DNA of 64,000 nt. Origin: Streptomyces sp. ERV7 (GTDB lineage Bacteria; Actinomycetota; Actinomycetes; Streptomycetales; Streptomycetaceae). How positions within the stretch are numbered: position 1 is the stretch's first letter; each line of letters begins with the position of its first letter. The stretch lies in NCBI RefSeq assembly GCF_001653515.1, contig NZ_LYOY01000040.1, positions 1,488,001-1,552,000 on the forward strand. The letters run 5' to 3'. The position numbers and the translations under genes are program-made. This document shows, piece after piece, positions 7,687 through 15,635 of this stretch. The notes beneath the pieces were generated by a model that saw only the letters and a list, made by a program, of their open reading frames with translations, was not told where the DNA came from and did not search any database.

Positions 7687-9735
7687 TTACGCCTCGGGCG
7701 CCGCGGTCTTACGGGCGCGGGTACGGCGGGGCTTGGGCTCCGCCGCCGCCTCGGGGGCGGCCTCCGCCGTCTTCTTCGCGCGCGTACGACGCGGCTTGGG
7801 CTCGACGGCGACGGACGCCTCGGGCTCGGCCGCGACGGCCTTCTTGCGCGAACGGGCCGGCTTGGCGGCGGCCTCCGCGGCCTTCGCCGCGGCGATCTCC
7901 AGGGCGGCGGACTCCGGGGTCATGAAGCCGACCTCGGCGACCGGCGCCACCTTGCGCGTACGCCGACGGGGCTTGACCGGCGCCTCGGCGACGACCGCCA
8001 CGACCGGCTCCGCGACCTTGCGGGTGCGGCGGCGCGGGGCGGCCACCGGCTCGGCGACGGCGACGGCGGTCTCGGCGGCGGGCGCCGGGACGACGGGCGC
8101 CTCGGCGACGGCCGCGACGGCCTTGCGGGCCCGGGTGCGGCGCGGCTTGGGCTCGGCCTCCACCACGGTCTCCACCACGACCTCGGCGACCGGTGCGGCC
8201 ACCGGCTCGGCGACGGCCACGGCCTCGGCGACCGGGGCCGCCTCCACCGGGGCCACGCCCACACGGGTGCGGCGACGGCGGCGCGGGGTGCGCGGCTCGG
8301 TCTCCTCGGCGGCCGGCTCCACGGCCACCGGCGCCTCGGCGCCCGCGTCGAGCGTCGAGCCACCACGGGTGCGGCGGCGCTGACGCGGCGTACGCGGCGC
8401 GCGCTCCTCGGTGGCGACCGGAGCGGCGGCGGCGGACTTGCGGCCGCGGCCGCCGGTCTCGCCCAGGTCCTCCAGCTCCTCCGCCGCCAGACCCGCACGG
8501 GTCCGCTCGGCGCGGGGCAGGATGCCCTTGGTGCCCGCCGGGATGCTCAGCTCCTCGAAGAGGTGCGCGGACGTCGAGTACGTCTCGACCGGGTCGTGGA
8601 ACTTCAGGTCCAGCGCCTTGTTGATCAGCTGCCAGCGCGGGATGTCGTCCCAGTCGACCAGGGTGACGGCGGTGCCCTTGTTGCCCGCGCGGCCGGTGCG
8701 GCCGACGCGGTGCAGGAAGGTCTTCTCGTCCTCCGGCGACTGGTAGTTGATGACGTGCGTCACGCCCTCGACGTCGATGCCGCGGGCGGCGACGTCGGTG
8801 CAGACCAGCACGTCGACCTTGCCGTTGCGGAACGCGCGCAGCGCCTGCTCGCGGGCGCCCTGGCCGAGGTCGCCGTGGACCGCGCCGGAGGCGAAGCCGC
8901 GCTTGGCGAGCTGCTCGGCGATGTCGGCGGCCGTCCGCTTCGTACGGCAGAAGATCATCGCGAGTCCGCGGCCCTCGGCCTGCAGGATGCGCGAGACCAT
9001 CTCCGGCTTGTCCATCGAGTGGGCGCGGAAGACGTGCTGCGAGATGTTGGCGACGGTCGCGCCCTCGTCGTCCGGCGCGGTGGCGCGGATGTGCGTGGGC
9101 TGCGACATGTAGCGACGGGCCAGGCCGATGACGGCGCCCGGCATGGTCGCCGAGAACAGCATCGTCTGGCGCTTGGCCGGAAGCAGGTTGATGATCTTCT
9201 CGACGTCGGGCAGGAAGCCCAGGTCGAGCATCTCGTCGGCCTCGTCCAGGACGAGCGCGCGGACGTGCGAGAGGTCCAGCTTGCGCTGGCCCGCCAGGTC
9301 GAGCAGCCGGCCGGGGGTGCCGACGATCACGTCGACGCCCTTCTTGAGCGCCTCGACCTGGGGCTCGTACGCACGGCCGCCGTAGATCGCGAGGACCCGG
9401 ACGTTGCGCACCTTGCCGGCGGTCAGGAGGTCGTTGGTGACCTGCTGGCACAGCTCGCGGGTGGGCACGACGACGAGCGCCTGCGGGGTGTCGGTGAGCT
9501 GCTCGGGCTTGGCCCGGCCCGCCTCGACGTCCGCGGGGACGGTGATGCGCTCCAGGAGCGGCAGGCCGAAACCGAGGGTCTTGCCGGTGCCGGTCTTGGC
9601 CTGGCCGATGATGTCGGTGCCGGAGAGCGCTACGGGGAGCGTCATCTCCTGGATGGGGAACGGGGACACGATGCCGACGGCCTCAAGGGCCTCGGCGGTC
9701 TCGGGAAGGATGCCGAGATCTCGGAACGTAGTCAG
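7687..9735 (-). CDS. DEAD-box RNA helicase with long basic repeat tail
   Basis: An ATP-dependent RNA helicase of the DEAD-box family (RhlE/CsdA-like) acting on structured RNA. In order it shows a Q motif ending Pro-Phe-Pro-Ile-Gln, Walker A Ala-Lys-Thr-Gly-Thr-Gly-Lys-Thr, Asp-Glu-Ala-Asp, Ser-Ala-Thr, and the C-lobe His-Arg-Val-Gly-Arg-Thr-Gly-Arg. The last 250 or so residues are low-complexity Ala/Val/Pro/Glu with seven copies of a basic Pro-Lys/Arg-Arg-Arg-Thr-Arg motif, resembling histone H1 tails and probably binding RNA. The first canonical start is GTG at 9669. That would remove the aromatic residue of the Q motif, so I place the start at CTG 9735, which restores Leu-Thr-Thr-Phe-Arg-Asp-Leu-Gly; AGAGG lies 7 bases upstream. 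Confidence 0.9.
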   Translation of the reverse strand: MTTFRDLGILPETAEALEAVGIVSPFPIQEMTLPVALSGTDIIGQAKTGTGKTLGFGLPLLERITVPADVEAGRAKPEQLTDTPQALVVVPTRELCQQVTNDLLTAGKVRNVRVLAIYGGRAYEPQVEALKKGVDVIVGTPGRLLDLAGQRKLDLSHVRALVLDEADEMLDLGFLPDVEKIINLLPAKRQTMLFSATMPGAVIGLARRYMSQPTHIRATAPDDEGATVANISQHVFRAHSMDKPEMVSRILQAEGRGLAMIFCRTKRTAADIAEQLAKRGFASGAVHGDLGQGAREQALRAFRNGKVDVLVCTDVAARGIDVEGVTHVINYQSPEDEKTFLHRVGRTGRAGNKGTAVTLVDWDDIPRWQLINKALDLKFHDPVETYSTSAHLFEELSIPAGTKGILPRAERTRAGLAAEELEDLGETGGRGRKSAAAAPVATEERAPRTPRQRRRTRGGSTLDAGAEAPVAVEPAAEETEPRTPRRRRRTRVGVAPVEAAPVAEAVAVAEPVAAPVAEVVVETVVEAEPKPRRTRARKAVAAVAEAPVVPAPAAETAVAVAEPVAAPRRRTRKVAEPVVAVVAEAPVKPRRRTRKVAPVAEVGFMTPESAALEIAAAKAAEAAAKPARSRKKAVAAEPEASVAVEPKPRRTRAKKTAEAAPEAAAEPKPRRTRARKTAAPEA

Positions 9736-10124
9736 GGTGCTGCCTCTTCTGTGAGACGCGGTACGGAGGCGAACGCGGCGGGTCGTACCGTGCCGGGTAC
9801 ATCCGGCCGGAGTCGGGAATCGACCGGGTCGGGTGGCGCGGGACCACTGCCGTCGCTCAAGCGCTCGTGCCGCTGAGGGTCCCTCATCTGCGGTTACGCA
9901 CTGTCACGTGCCGCACTGGAGGGCTGTCGGGTCGGAGCCGACCGGGCGACCGACCGGGCATCCTCATTCATCAAGCCGCCCGCCGAATACATGATCCTCG
10001 GCAGGCTCATTACCACTGTACCCCGGATTCGCGCATGTGTGTTGGGCGAATTCCCGGGAACCGGCCGGGCGCTCTGGCTGACCAGGCCCTTCCTCCCCGC
10101 CGGGAGCGGGCTATTGTGCGCTGC
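9736..10124. other. 389-base divergent intergenic region, no gene seen
   Basis: This region separates the helicase from the ferritin-like gene. I see no coding bias. The plus strand has TATTGT at 10112-10117, 7 bases before the ferritin-like ATG, consistent with a leaderless transcript. The minus strand holds the presumed helicase leader, long enough for structure-based control as known for some DEAD-box genes, but no named element is recognisable. Confidence 0.4.
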
Positions 10125-10883
10125 ATGGAGACGTCTGACAACGCCAACGCGGCCGGAACCGAAGCCGACGCGCCCGCCGCCGAACCCACCGGGATCGCCG
10201 CCCAGGACTGGGCCACGGCCTCCGCCGAGCCCCAGTACCGGGCCGCCGTGGTGGATCTGCTCGGCGCGCTCGCGTACGGCGAGCTGGCGGCCTTCGAGCG
10301 CCTGGCCGACGACGCCAAGCTGGCGCCCTCGCTCGCCGACAAGGCGGAGCTGGCGAAGATGGCCTCGGCCGAGTTCCACCACTTCGAGCGGCTGCGCGAC
10401 CGCCTCGCGGAGATCGACGCGGAGCCCACCGCCGCGATGGAGCCGTTCGCCAAGGCGCTGGACGACTTCCACCACCAGACCGCGCCGTCGGACTGGCTGG
10501 AGGGCCTGGTCAAGGCGTACGTGGGTGACTCGATCGCCAGTGACTTCTACCGCGAGGTCGCGGCCCGGCTGGACGCGGACACCCGCGGCCTGGTGCTCGC
10601 GGTCCTCGACGACACCGGCCACGGCAACTTCGCGGTGGAGAAGGTGCGCGCCGCGATCGAGGCCGACCCCCGGCTCGGCGGCCGGCTCGCGCTGTGGGCG
10701 CGGCGGCTGATGGGCGAGGCCCTGTCGCAGGCCCAGCGCGTGGTCGCGGAGCGTGACGCGCTCTCGACGATGCTGGTCGGCGGCATGGCGGACGGCTTCG
10801 ACCTGGCCGCGGTGGGCGAGATGTTCGCCCGGATCACCAAGGCCCACACCAAGCGCATGGCCGCGCTCGGCCTGGCCGCCTGA
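10125..10883 (+). CDS. Ferritin-like fold protein (MiaE-like family)
   Basis: A 252-residue all-helical protein with the ferritin-like di-iron fold, of the actinobacterial MiaE-like group. The candidate metal ligands are a Glu on the first core helix (Tyr-Gly-Glu-Leu), the Glu-Phe-His-His of the second, and a Gly-His-Gly-Asn-Phe-Ala-Val-Glu segment on the last. Related MiaE enzymes hydroxylate modified tRNA adenosine. Whether this one does is unproven. The N-terminus is a 25-residue acidic linker. The ATG at 10125 is preceded by TATTGT and no good ribosome site, so leaderless initiation is likely. It faces a small membrane-protein gene tail to tail. Confidence 0.8.
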   Translation: METSDNANAAGTEADAPAAEPTGIAAQDWATASAEPQYRAAVVDLLGALAYGELAAFERLADDAKLAPSLADKAELAKMASAEFHHFERLRDRLAEIDAEPTAAMEPFAKALDDFHHQTAPSDWLEGLVKAYVGDSIASDFYREVAARLDADTRGLVLAVLDDTGHGNFAVEKVRAAIEADPRLGGRLALWARRLMGEALSQAQRVVAERDALSTMLVGGMADGFDLAAVGEMFARITKAHTKRMAALGLAA

Positions 10884-10904
10884 CGGACGGTGTGACGTCG
10901 CCGC

Positions 10905-11168
10905 CTACGCCGCTGAGCGGCGCAGGCGGCCCCTCGGGCGCAGCAGCAGCGACAGTGCGACCACCGCGATGAACGTGGCGCCCACCACCGTCGTCACCGC
11001 GTGCCCCGGGCCGACCGCCGAGTGGGTCAGGAAGGCGCCGAACAGGGCGCCGAGCGAGCCCACCGCGAAAACGGTTCGGCGCTCGGGCAGACGGTGTGGC
11101 AGACGGGACGCGGCAGTCCAGGCGAGGGCGATTCCGAGCGTTACGGAGCCGAGCGCTTCCAGGAGCAT
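10905..11168 (-). CDS. Small integral membrane protein
   Basis: An 87-residue hydrophobic protein with three probable membrane helices (about residues 1-17, 35-52 and 58-76) and a strongly basic C-terminus rich in Arg. The ATG at 11168 follows GGAGG at a good distance. An upstream in-frame start at 11249 would add a non-hydrophobic extension with poor coding bias. No family is recognised with confidence; the size and helix pattern recall GlsB/YeaQ-type small proteins. It is convergent with the ferritin-like gene. Confidence 0.65.
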   Translation of the reverse strand: MLLEALGSVTLGIALAWTAASRLPHRLPERRTVFAVGSLGALFGAFLTHSAVGPGHAVTTVVGATFIAVVALSLLLRPRGRLRRSAA

Positions 11169-11340
11169 GTACGTCCCCTCCCGCGGTGTGGCCAGGCGTA
11201 TCAGGTCACAGCCCGTCCTACCCGACGCCGACGGAGCGCAATCCTCCACTCACCGTGTGGAGCACAGCACGGGCACAGGAAGCGCCCGCCCGGCGCACAG
11301 CGCCCGAAGAGGGCTCGGACGGCGCCCGCACAGCGCGAAA

Positions 11341-11379
11341 GGGAGCGGCCCGGCGGTCGATGACCGCCGGGCCGCTCCC
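11341..11379 (-). terminator. Perfect 18-base-pair hairpin downstream of DUF3107 gene
   Basis: GGGAGCGGCCCGGCGGTC (11341-11358) pairs fully with 11362-11379 across a GAT loop. It lies 21 bases beyond the DUF3107 stop on the minus strand and probably ends that transcript. Confidence 0.75.
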
Positions 11380-11399
11380 TCTGCCACGCGTTCTACGGG

Positions 11400-11627
11400 C
11401 TACAGCTGGCCGAAGCCCACCCGGCGAACCGTCGGCTCGCCGATCTCCACGTACGCGATCCGGTCGGCCGGCACGAGGACCTTGCGGCCCTTGTCGTCCT
11501 GGAGGCTGAGCAGCTGCGCCTTGCCGGCGAGGGCGTCGGCAACGGCGCTCTCGACCTCTTCGGCGGACTGCCCGCTCTCCAGCACGATCTCCCGGGGTGC
11601 GTGCTGCACGCCGATCTTGACCTCCAC
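11400..11627 (-). CDS. DUF3107 family protein
   Basis: A 75-residue actinobacterial protein matching the DUF3107 pattern. It starts Met-Glu-Val-Lys-Ile-Gly-Val, has a central Val-Ala-Asp-Ala-Leu-Ala helix and a Lys-Val-Leu-Val-Pro strand, and closes Arg-Arg-Val-Gly-Phe-Gly. Many members bind ATP-like ligands poorly or have no known role; none is proven here. The GTG at 11627 follows GGAGGG about 10 bases upstream. It lies next to a TetR regulator on the same strand but is separated from it by about 130 bases. Confidence 0.88.
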   Translation of the reverse strand: MEVKIGVQHAPREIVLESGQSAEEVESAVADALAGKAQLLSLQDDKGRKVLVPADRIAYVEIGEPTVRRVGFGQL

Positions 11628-11760
11628 GGCTATGTCCCTCCGACGGTCTGCGGTGCGCGGTCAGCCGCGCCGTACCCCGCACACATTAGCCCGGAGAGGG
11701 GACCCGGACGGGCGCGGCGCCGCACGCTAGGAGCGAACACCCGCACCCCGCAAGCGCTGT

Positions 11761-12402
11761 TCAGTGGCCTTCGGTGCCGTGCAGCGGGAAGCCCGCGATA
11801 CCGCGCCAGGCCAGCGAGGTGAGCAGTTGCACCGCCTTCTCGCGGGGGATCGTCGACTCGCTGGAGAGCCAGTAGCGGGCGACCACCTGGGAGACCCCGC
11901 CGAGGCCGACGGCCAGCAGCATCGACTCGTCCTTGGACAGGCCGGTGTCCTCGGCGATGACGTCCGAGATGGCCTCGGCGCACTGGAGGCTGACCCGCTC
12001 GACGCGCTCGCGCACGGCGGGCTCGTTGGTCAGGTCGGACTCGAAGACGAGGCGGAAGGCGCCGCCCTCGTCCTCCACGTACGCGAAGTAGGCGTCCATG
12101 GTCGCGGCGACGCGCAGCTTGTTGTCGCTGGTGGAGGCGAGCGCGGTGCGCACGGCGTGGAGCAGTGCCTCGCAGTGCTGGTCGAGCAGGGCCAGGTACA
12201 GATCCAGCTTTCCGGGGAAGTGCTGGTAGAGGACCGGCTTGGAGACGCCGGCCCGCTCCGCGATGTCGTCCATCGCGGCCGAGTGGTAGCCCTGTGCGAC
12301 GAAGACTTCCTGGGCCGCGCCCAGAAGCTGGTTGCGGCGGGCCCGGCGGGGCAGACGCGTGCCTCGCGGGCGCGCTGCCTCGGTCTGCTCGATGGCTGTC
12401 AC
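11761..12402 (-). CDS. TetR/AcrR-family transcriptional regulator
   Basis: A 213-residue TetR-family repressor. The helix-turn-helix lies at about residues 20-65 (Leu-Leu-Gly-Ala-Ala-Gln-Glu-Val-Phe, then Met-Asp-Asp-Ile-Ala-Glu-Arg-Ala-Gly-Val-Ser and Leu-Tyr-Gln-His-Phe). The rest is the helical ligand-binding domain. The ligand is unknown. The GTG at 12402 is preceded by GGGAGG; an extension to 12498 would read through the promoter region and was rejected. The alpha/beta hydrolase at 12.9 kb, transcribed divergently on the other side of a small acidic-protein gene, is a possible target by position only. Confidence 0.9.
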   Translation of the reverse strand: MTAIEQTEAARPRGTRLPRRARRNQLLGAAQEVFVAQGYHSAAMDDIAERAGVSKPVLYQHFPGKLDLYLALLDQHCEALLHAVRTALASTSDNKLRVAATMDAYFAYVEDEGGAFRLVFESDLTNEPAVRERVERVSLQCAEAISDVIAEDTGLSKDESMLLAVGLGGVSQVVARYWLSSESTIPREKAVQLLTSLAWRGIAGFPLHGTEGH

Positions 12403-12547
12403 GCCGCCTCCCAAAAATTGATCTCGTGCGCGAGTACGCGCGCCGCCATCGTACTTTTGGGTAACCCGGCTGTGCGCGGTGCGCACGCAGAATTTCACGG
12501 ACCGGACGCGCTGGGTAGCTGGAGATACGCCCGGTTATCCGAACAAA

Positions 12548-12766
12548 TCAGCGGTAGTCGTCCTCGTCGAGGGAGACGACCCGGGCCTGTTCGGCCACAT
12601 CCGCCACGTTCGCCGCGTCCGGGTCGACATGGGTGAGTGGCTCGTCGTGGTCCTGCCGTACGTCGGTGTGCTGCTCGGCCGCGTCCGCTTCGGGTGTCTC
12701 CTCGTCGAGTTCCACCGCGTCGGGTTCTTCCTCGAACACTTCGGGATCACTGGGGTCGACGGGCAT
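12548..12766 (-). CDS. Small highly acidic protein, function unknown
   Basis: A 72-residue protein with about one third Asp plus Glu and almost no hydrophobic core, so probably disordered. It starts Met-Pro-Val-Asp-Pro-Ser-Asp and ends Asp-Glu-Asp-Asp-Tyr-Arg. The ATG at 12766 follows GGGAG with 6-base spacing and the frame shows Streptomyces codon bias. An overlapping frame (12535-12750) encodes a basic Thr/Arg/Ser-rich sequence typical of a shadow and was rejected. It is divergent from the hydrolase gene. Confidence 0.65.
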   Translation of the reverse strand: MPVDPSDPEVFEEEPDAVELDEETPEADAAEQHTDVRQDHDEPLTHVDPDAANVADVAEQARVVSLDEDDYR

Positions 12767-12883
12767 GATTGCTCCCTTTTGGAGGGCTTGGTTACGAGCC
12801 TATGGGCTAGCTCTGCGCACCGCTATGCGATCTGTGACGGCGAACACATGAACCACGGTGTGATCGTCTCGTAACATTGCCGC

Positions 12884-13852
12884 ATGTCTTCGACCGAGCT
12901 GCCGGAAACCCTTGCCGCCGCTGTCGCCCCGGTACCCCGGGTGGGCGCGGTCCGGGTGGCGGACGGTGAAGAGCTGCGCTCGGTGAGTCTGCCCGGACTG
13001 ACGCTGAACATCCGTACCCGTCCGAGTACGAGACCCGGACTCGACCCGGCGCTGTTCGTGCACGGGCTCGGCGGCTCCTCGCAGAACTGGTCCGGCCTGA
13101 TGCCGCTGCTCGCGGAGAAGGTGGACTGCGAGGCCGTGGACCTGCCCGGCTTCGGGGACTCCGCGCCGCCGGACGACGGCGACTACTCGGTCACCGGCCA
13201 CGCGCGCGCGGTGATCCGGCTGCTCGACGCCGAAGGGCGCGGGCCCGTCCACCTCTTCGGGAACTCGCTGGGTGGCGCCGTCGTCACCCGGGTCGCGGCG
13301 GTCCGCCCGGACCTGGTGCGCACCCTCACCCTGGTCTCGCCCGCGCTCCCCGAGATCCGCGCCCAGCGCACCGCCTGGCCGACCGCCCTGCTCGCGGTGC
13401 CGGGCGTGGCCTCGCTGTTCACGCGGATGACCAAGGACTGGACGGCCGAGGACCGTACCCGCGGAGTGATGGCCCTCTGCTACGGCGACCCGGGCCGGGT
13501 GAGCCCCGAGGCCTTCCGGGCCGCGGTCGAGGAGATGGAGCGCCGCCTCCGGCTGCCGTACTTCTGGGACGCGATGACCCGCTCGGCGCGGGGCGTCGTC
13601 GACGCGTACACCCTGGGCGGGCAGCACGGGCTCTGGCGGCAGGCCGAGCGGGTGCTCGCCCCGACGCTGCTGGTGTACGGCGGCCGGGACCAGCTCGTCG
13701 GGTTCCGGATGGCCCGCAGAGCGGCCGCGGCGTTCCGCGGGTCGAGACTGCTGACCCTGCCCGACGCCGGGCACGTGGCGATGATGGAGTACCCGGAGGT
13801 GGTCGCGCAGGCCTTCCGGGACCTGGTCGACGACTGCGGAAACAGGAGCTGA
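12884..13852 (+). CDS. Alpha/beta hydrolase
   Basis: A 322-residue alpha/beta hydrolase. The oxyanion segment is Val-His-Gly-Leu-Gly-Gly-Ser, the nucleophile elbow Phe-Gly-Asn-Ser-Leu-Gly-Gly, the acid probably the Asp of Tyr-Gly-Gly-Arg-Asp, and the His that of Asp-Ala-Gly-His-Val-Ala. It is closest to haloperoxidase/esterase-like cytoplasmic enzymes; the substrate is unknown. TAACAT (12872-12877) lies 6 bases before the ATG at 12884 and no ribosome site is visible, so it is probably leaderless. Eight bases separate it from the DUF3152 gene, so the two form an operon. Confidence 0.9.
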   Translation: MSSTELPETLAAAVAPVPRVGAVRVADGEELRSVSLPGLTLNIRTRPSTRPGLDPALFVHGLGGSSQNWSGLMPLLAEKVDCEAVDLPGFGDSAPPDDGDYSVTGHARAVIRLLDAEGRGPVHLFGNSLGGAVVTRVAAVRPDLVRTLTLVSPALPEIRAQRTAWPTALLAVPGVASLFTRMTKDWTAEDRTRGVMALCYGDPGRVSPEAFRAAVEEMERRLRLPYFWDAMTRSARGVVDAYTLGGQHGLWRQAERVLAPTLLVYGGRDQLVGFRMARRAAAAFRGSRLLTLPDAGHVAMMEYPEVVAQAFRDLVDDCGNRS

Positions 13853-13860
13853 TCCGGGGC

Positions 13861-15381
13861 GTGGGACGACACAGCCGACCCAAGGGCGCACCCGGGGGCA
13901 CTCCCGAGGCCACCCGCGCCGCCGACACCACCGGGCACATGCCCGTGGTGGAGGGCGTACAGCAGGCGGGCGGACGCCGCCGCGCCGACGGCCCGCCGAC
14001 CGGCCAGGTACCGAGGATCCGCCCCGTCCAGGGCGGCCCCGCCGCCCAGCACCAGGGCGGCGCCACCCCCGCGCACGGCGTGCACCAGGTGCGCGGCGGC
14101 CACCCCGAGCACCACGAGGGCGGGGGCGGCTGGGGCGAGCCCGCCGCGCCGCACCCCGGCGACCGGTACGGCTCCCCGGCCCCGGCCGGGCCCGGTCCCG
14201 GTGTCCGAATACCGGGACCCCGGCGCGAGTACATGGACGCCTTCGACGGCGCCGAGTGGACGGACACCGGCGCGCACCGAATGTCCGGTCCGACGGACAC
14301 CGGTACCTACCGCCCGGCCGGGCCGACGGACACCGGCTCGTACCCGAGGGTCGCGCCCACGGACACCGGCACCCACCGCCGGGTCTCCCCGGTCGACACC
14401 GGCTCGCATCGCAGGGTGGACCCGACGGACACGGGCTCCCACCGCCGGATGGTCGTGGCCGACACCGGTGCGCAGCGCAGGATCGTTCCCGCGCCCTCCG
14501 TGTCGCGGCCGGTCCCCGCCCCCGAGCGGGTCGAGCCGGAACCCGAGCAGAAGACCGTCAAGAAGGGGAAGTCCGCCAAGGGCCGCACCCTCACCGGGAT
14601 AGCGGCGGCGGCCGTCACCACCGTGCTCGCGGTCGCGGTGGCCGGTCAGGTCACCTCCGACGGCGGCCACCGGACCGGCGCGCAGTCGGCCGACGACGAC
14701 GCCCGGGGCGGCTCGGACGGCCCCGCCTCCCGCTCCAAGGGCCGGTCGACGCCCCAGCAGGCGGCCCCGGCCAAGCCCGCCACGTACGAGCAGAAGATGG
14801 CGCTGCAGTACCCGATCGACCCGAAGCTGAAGGGGTCCGGCTCGTTCGAGGCCGTGCCCGGTTTCGCGGCGGCCCCGGGCAAGGGGCGCAAGTACCGCTA
14901 CCGGGTGGACATCGAGAAGGGCCTCGACCTGGACGGCGCCCTCTTCGCCGAGGCCGTGCAGAAGACCCTCAACGACGACCGCAGCTGGTCGCACGACGGG
15001 GCGAAGACCTTCGAGCGCATCTCCTCCGGCAAGCCCGACTTCGTCGTCACGCTGGCCAGCCCCGGCACCACCGGGGTCTGGTGCGCCAAGTCGGAGCTGG
15101 ACGTCACCGAGGAGAACGTCTCCTGCGACTCGGCCGTGACCGAGCGCGTGATGATCAACGCGTTCCGCTGGGCGCAGGGCTCGGAGACGTTCGGCGCCCA
15201 GGCGATGTACGCCTACCGGCAGATGCTCATCAACCACGAAGTGGGACACCGGCTCGGCCACGGACATGTGAGCTGTCGCACTCCGGGGGCGCTCGCCCCG
15301 GTGATGCAGCAGCAGACCAAGTCCTTGGACATAGACGGGATCAAGTGCCGTCCCAACGCCTGGCCCTTCCCGACTGGTTGA
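13861..15381 (+). CDS. DUF3152 membrane-anchored putative zinc metalloprotease with Asp-Thr-Gly repeats
   Basis: A 506-residue protein. Residues 1-130 are disordered, rich in Gly, Pro and His. Residues about 131-216 hold seven copies of a 12-residue repeat with core Thr-Asp-Thr-Gly-Ser/Thr-His-Arg-Arg. One membrane helix follows near residue 245, so the remainder should lie outside the cell. The C-terminal DUF3152 domain has the metzincin-like motif His-Glu-Val-Gly-His-Arg-Leu-Gly-His-Gly-His starting at about residue 459 and four Cys that could form disulphides. The family is predicted to be secreted zinc peptidases; activity is unproven. It starts at GTG 13861, 8 bases after the hydrolase stop. 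Confidence 0.88.
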   Translation: MGRHSRPKGAPGGTPEATRAADTTGHMPVVEGVQQAGGRRRADGPPTGQVPRIRPVQGGPAAQHQGGATPAHGVHQVRGGHPEHHEGGGGWGEPAAPHPGDRYGSPAPAGPGPGVRIPGPRREYMDAFDGAEWTDTGAHRMSGPTDTGTYRPAGPTDTGSYPRVAPTDTGTHRRVSPVDTGSHRRVDPTDTGSHRRMVVADTGAQRRIVPAPSVSRPVPAPERVEPEPEQKTVKKGKSAKGRTLTGIAAAAVTTVLAVAVAGQVTSDGGHRTGAQSADDDARGGSDGPASRSKGRSTPQQAAPAKPATYEQKMALQYPIDPKLKGSGSFEAVPGFAAAPGKGRKYRYRVDIEKGLDLDGALFAEAVQKTLNDDRSWSHDGAKTFERISSGKPDFVVTLASPGTTGVWCAKSELDVTEENVSCDSAVTERVMINAFRWAQGSETFGAQAMYAYRQMLINHEVGHRLGHGHVSCRTPGALAPVMQQQTKSLDIDGIKCRPNAWPFPTG

Positions 15382-15392
15382 GACCAGTCCGA

Positions 15393-15462
15393 CCCCGCTG
15401 TCCACAGTGTGGGACAACCGTCTCAATCTCGGTTGACAGTGGACAGCGGGGCTTTGCATAGT
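15393..15462 (+). promoter_or_regulatory. Strong promoter with nested inverted repeats before peptide ABC operon
   Basis: TTGACA (15433-15438), an 18-base spacer and CATAGT (15457-15462) form a good sigma-A-type promoter, ending 7 bases before the ATG of a short peptide. Two nested inverted repeats overlap it: CCCCGCTGTCCAC (15393-15405) with GTGGACAGCGGGG (15439-15451), and CAACCG (15414-15419) with CGGTTG (15429-15434). The outer repeat could also end the DUF3152 transcript. The inner one covers the -35 box and looks like an operator. Confidence 0.65.
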
Positions 15463-15469
15463 TCTCGGC

Positions 15470-15565
15470 ATGCCGCACCGCCCCTTCACCCCCGCACGCG
15501 CCGCCATCGAGCTGGCGCTGATCGGCGTGACCGGGCTCTGCGTTGCCGACATTCACTGTTGCTGA
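15470..15565 (+). CDS. Candidate leaderless 31-residue leader peptide ending in Cys residues
   Basis: A short frame beginning at an ATG 7 bases after the -10 box of the promoter above, so probably translated from a leaderless message. It encodes 31 residues: a basic start (Met-Pro-His-Arg-Pro), a hydrophobic middle, and the end Leu-Cys-Val-Ala-Asp-Ile-His-Cys-Cys. The concentration of Cys codons just before the stop, with a GC hairpin 30 bases further on and the lipoprotein gene beyond, fits a cysteine-sensing leader peptide as found before sulphur-uptake genes in actinobacteria. I do not know this exact sequence from a described family, and a real small membrane peptide is the alternative. 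Confidence 0.5.
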   Translation: MPHRPFTPARAAIELALIGVTGLCVADIHCC

Positions 15566-15595
15566 CGCCCACTCGCGCGCAGTTTCCTTCCACTT

Positions 15596-15635
15596 GCGCC
15601 CGGGTACTTCCGTCTTTGCTCATCCGCGCGGGCGC
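15596..15635 (+). terminator. Candidate attenuator hairpin between leader peptide and transporter genes
   Basis: GCGCCCG (15596-15602) can pair with CGGGCGC (15629-15635), followed by the pyrimidine-rich AGCACTCCCTCTTGTTC. The loop is large (26 bases), so stability is modest. The position between a short peptide and the lipoprotein start suggests premature termination control. Confidence 0.35.

Noticed and set aside
12535..12750. Alternative frame over the small acidic-protein gene
   Set aside because: Encodes a Thr/Arg/Ser-rich low-complexity shadow; the 12548-12766 frame has the ribosome site and better codon bias.
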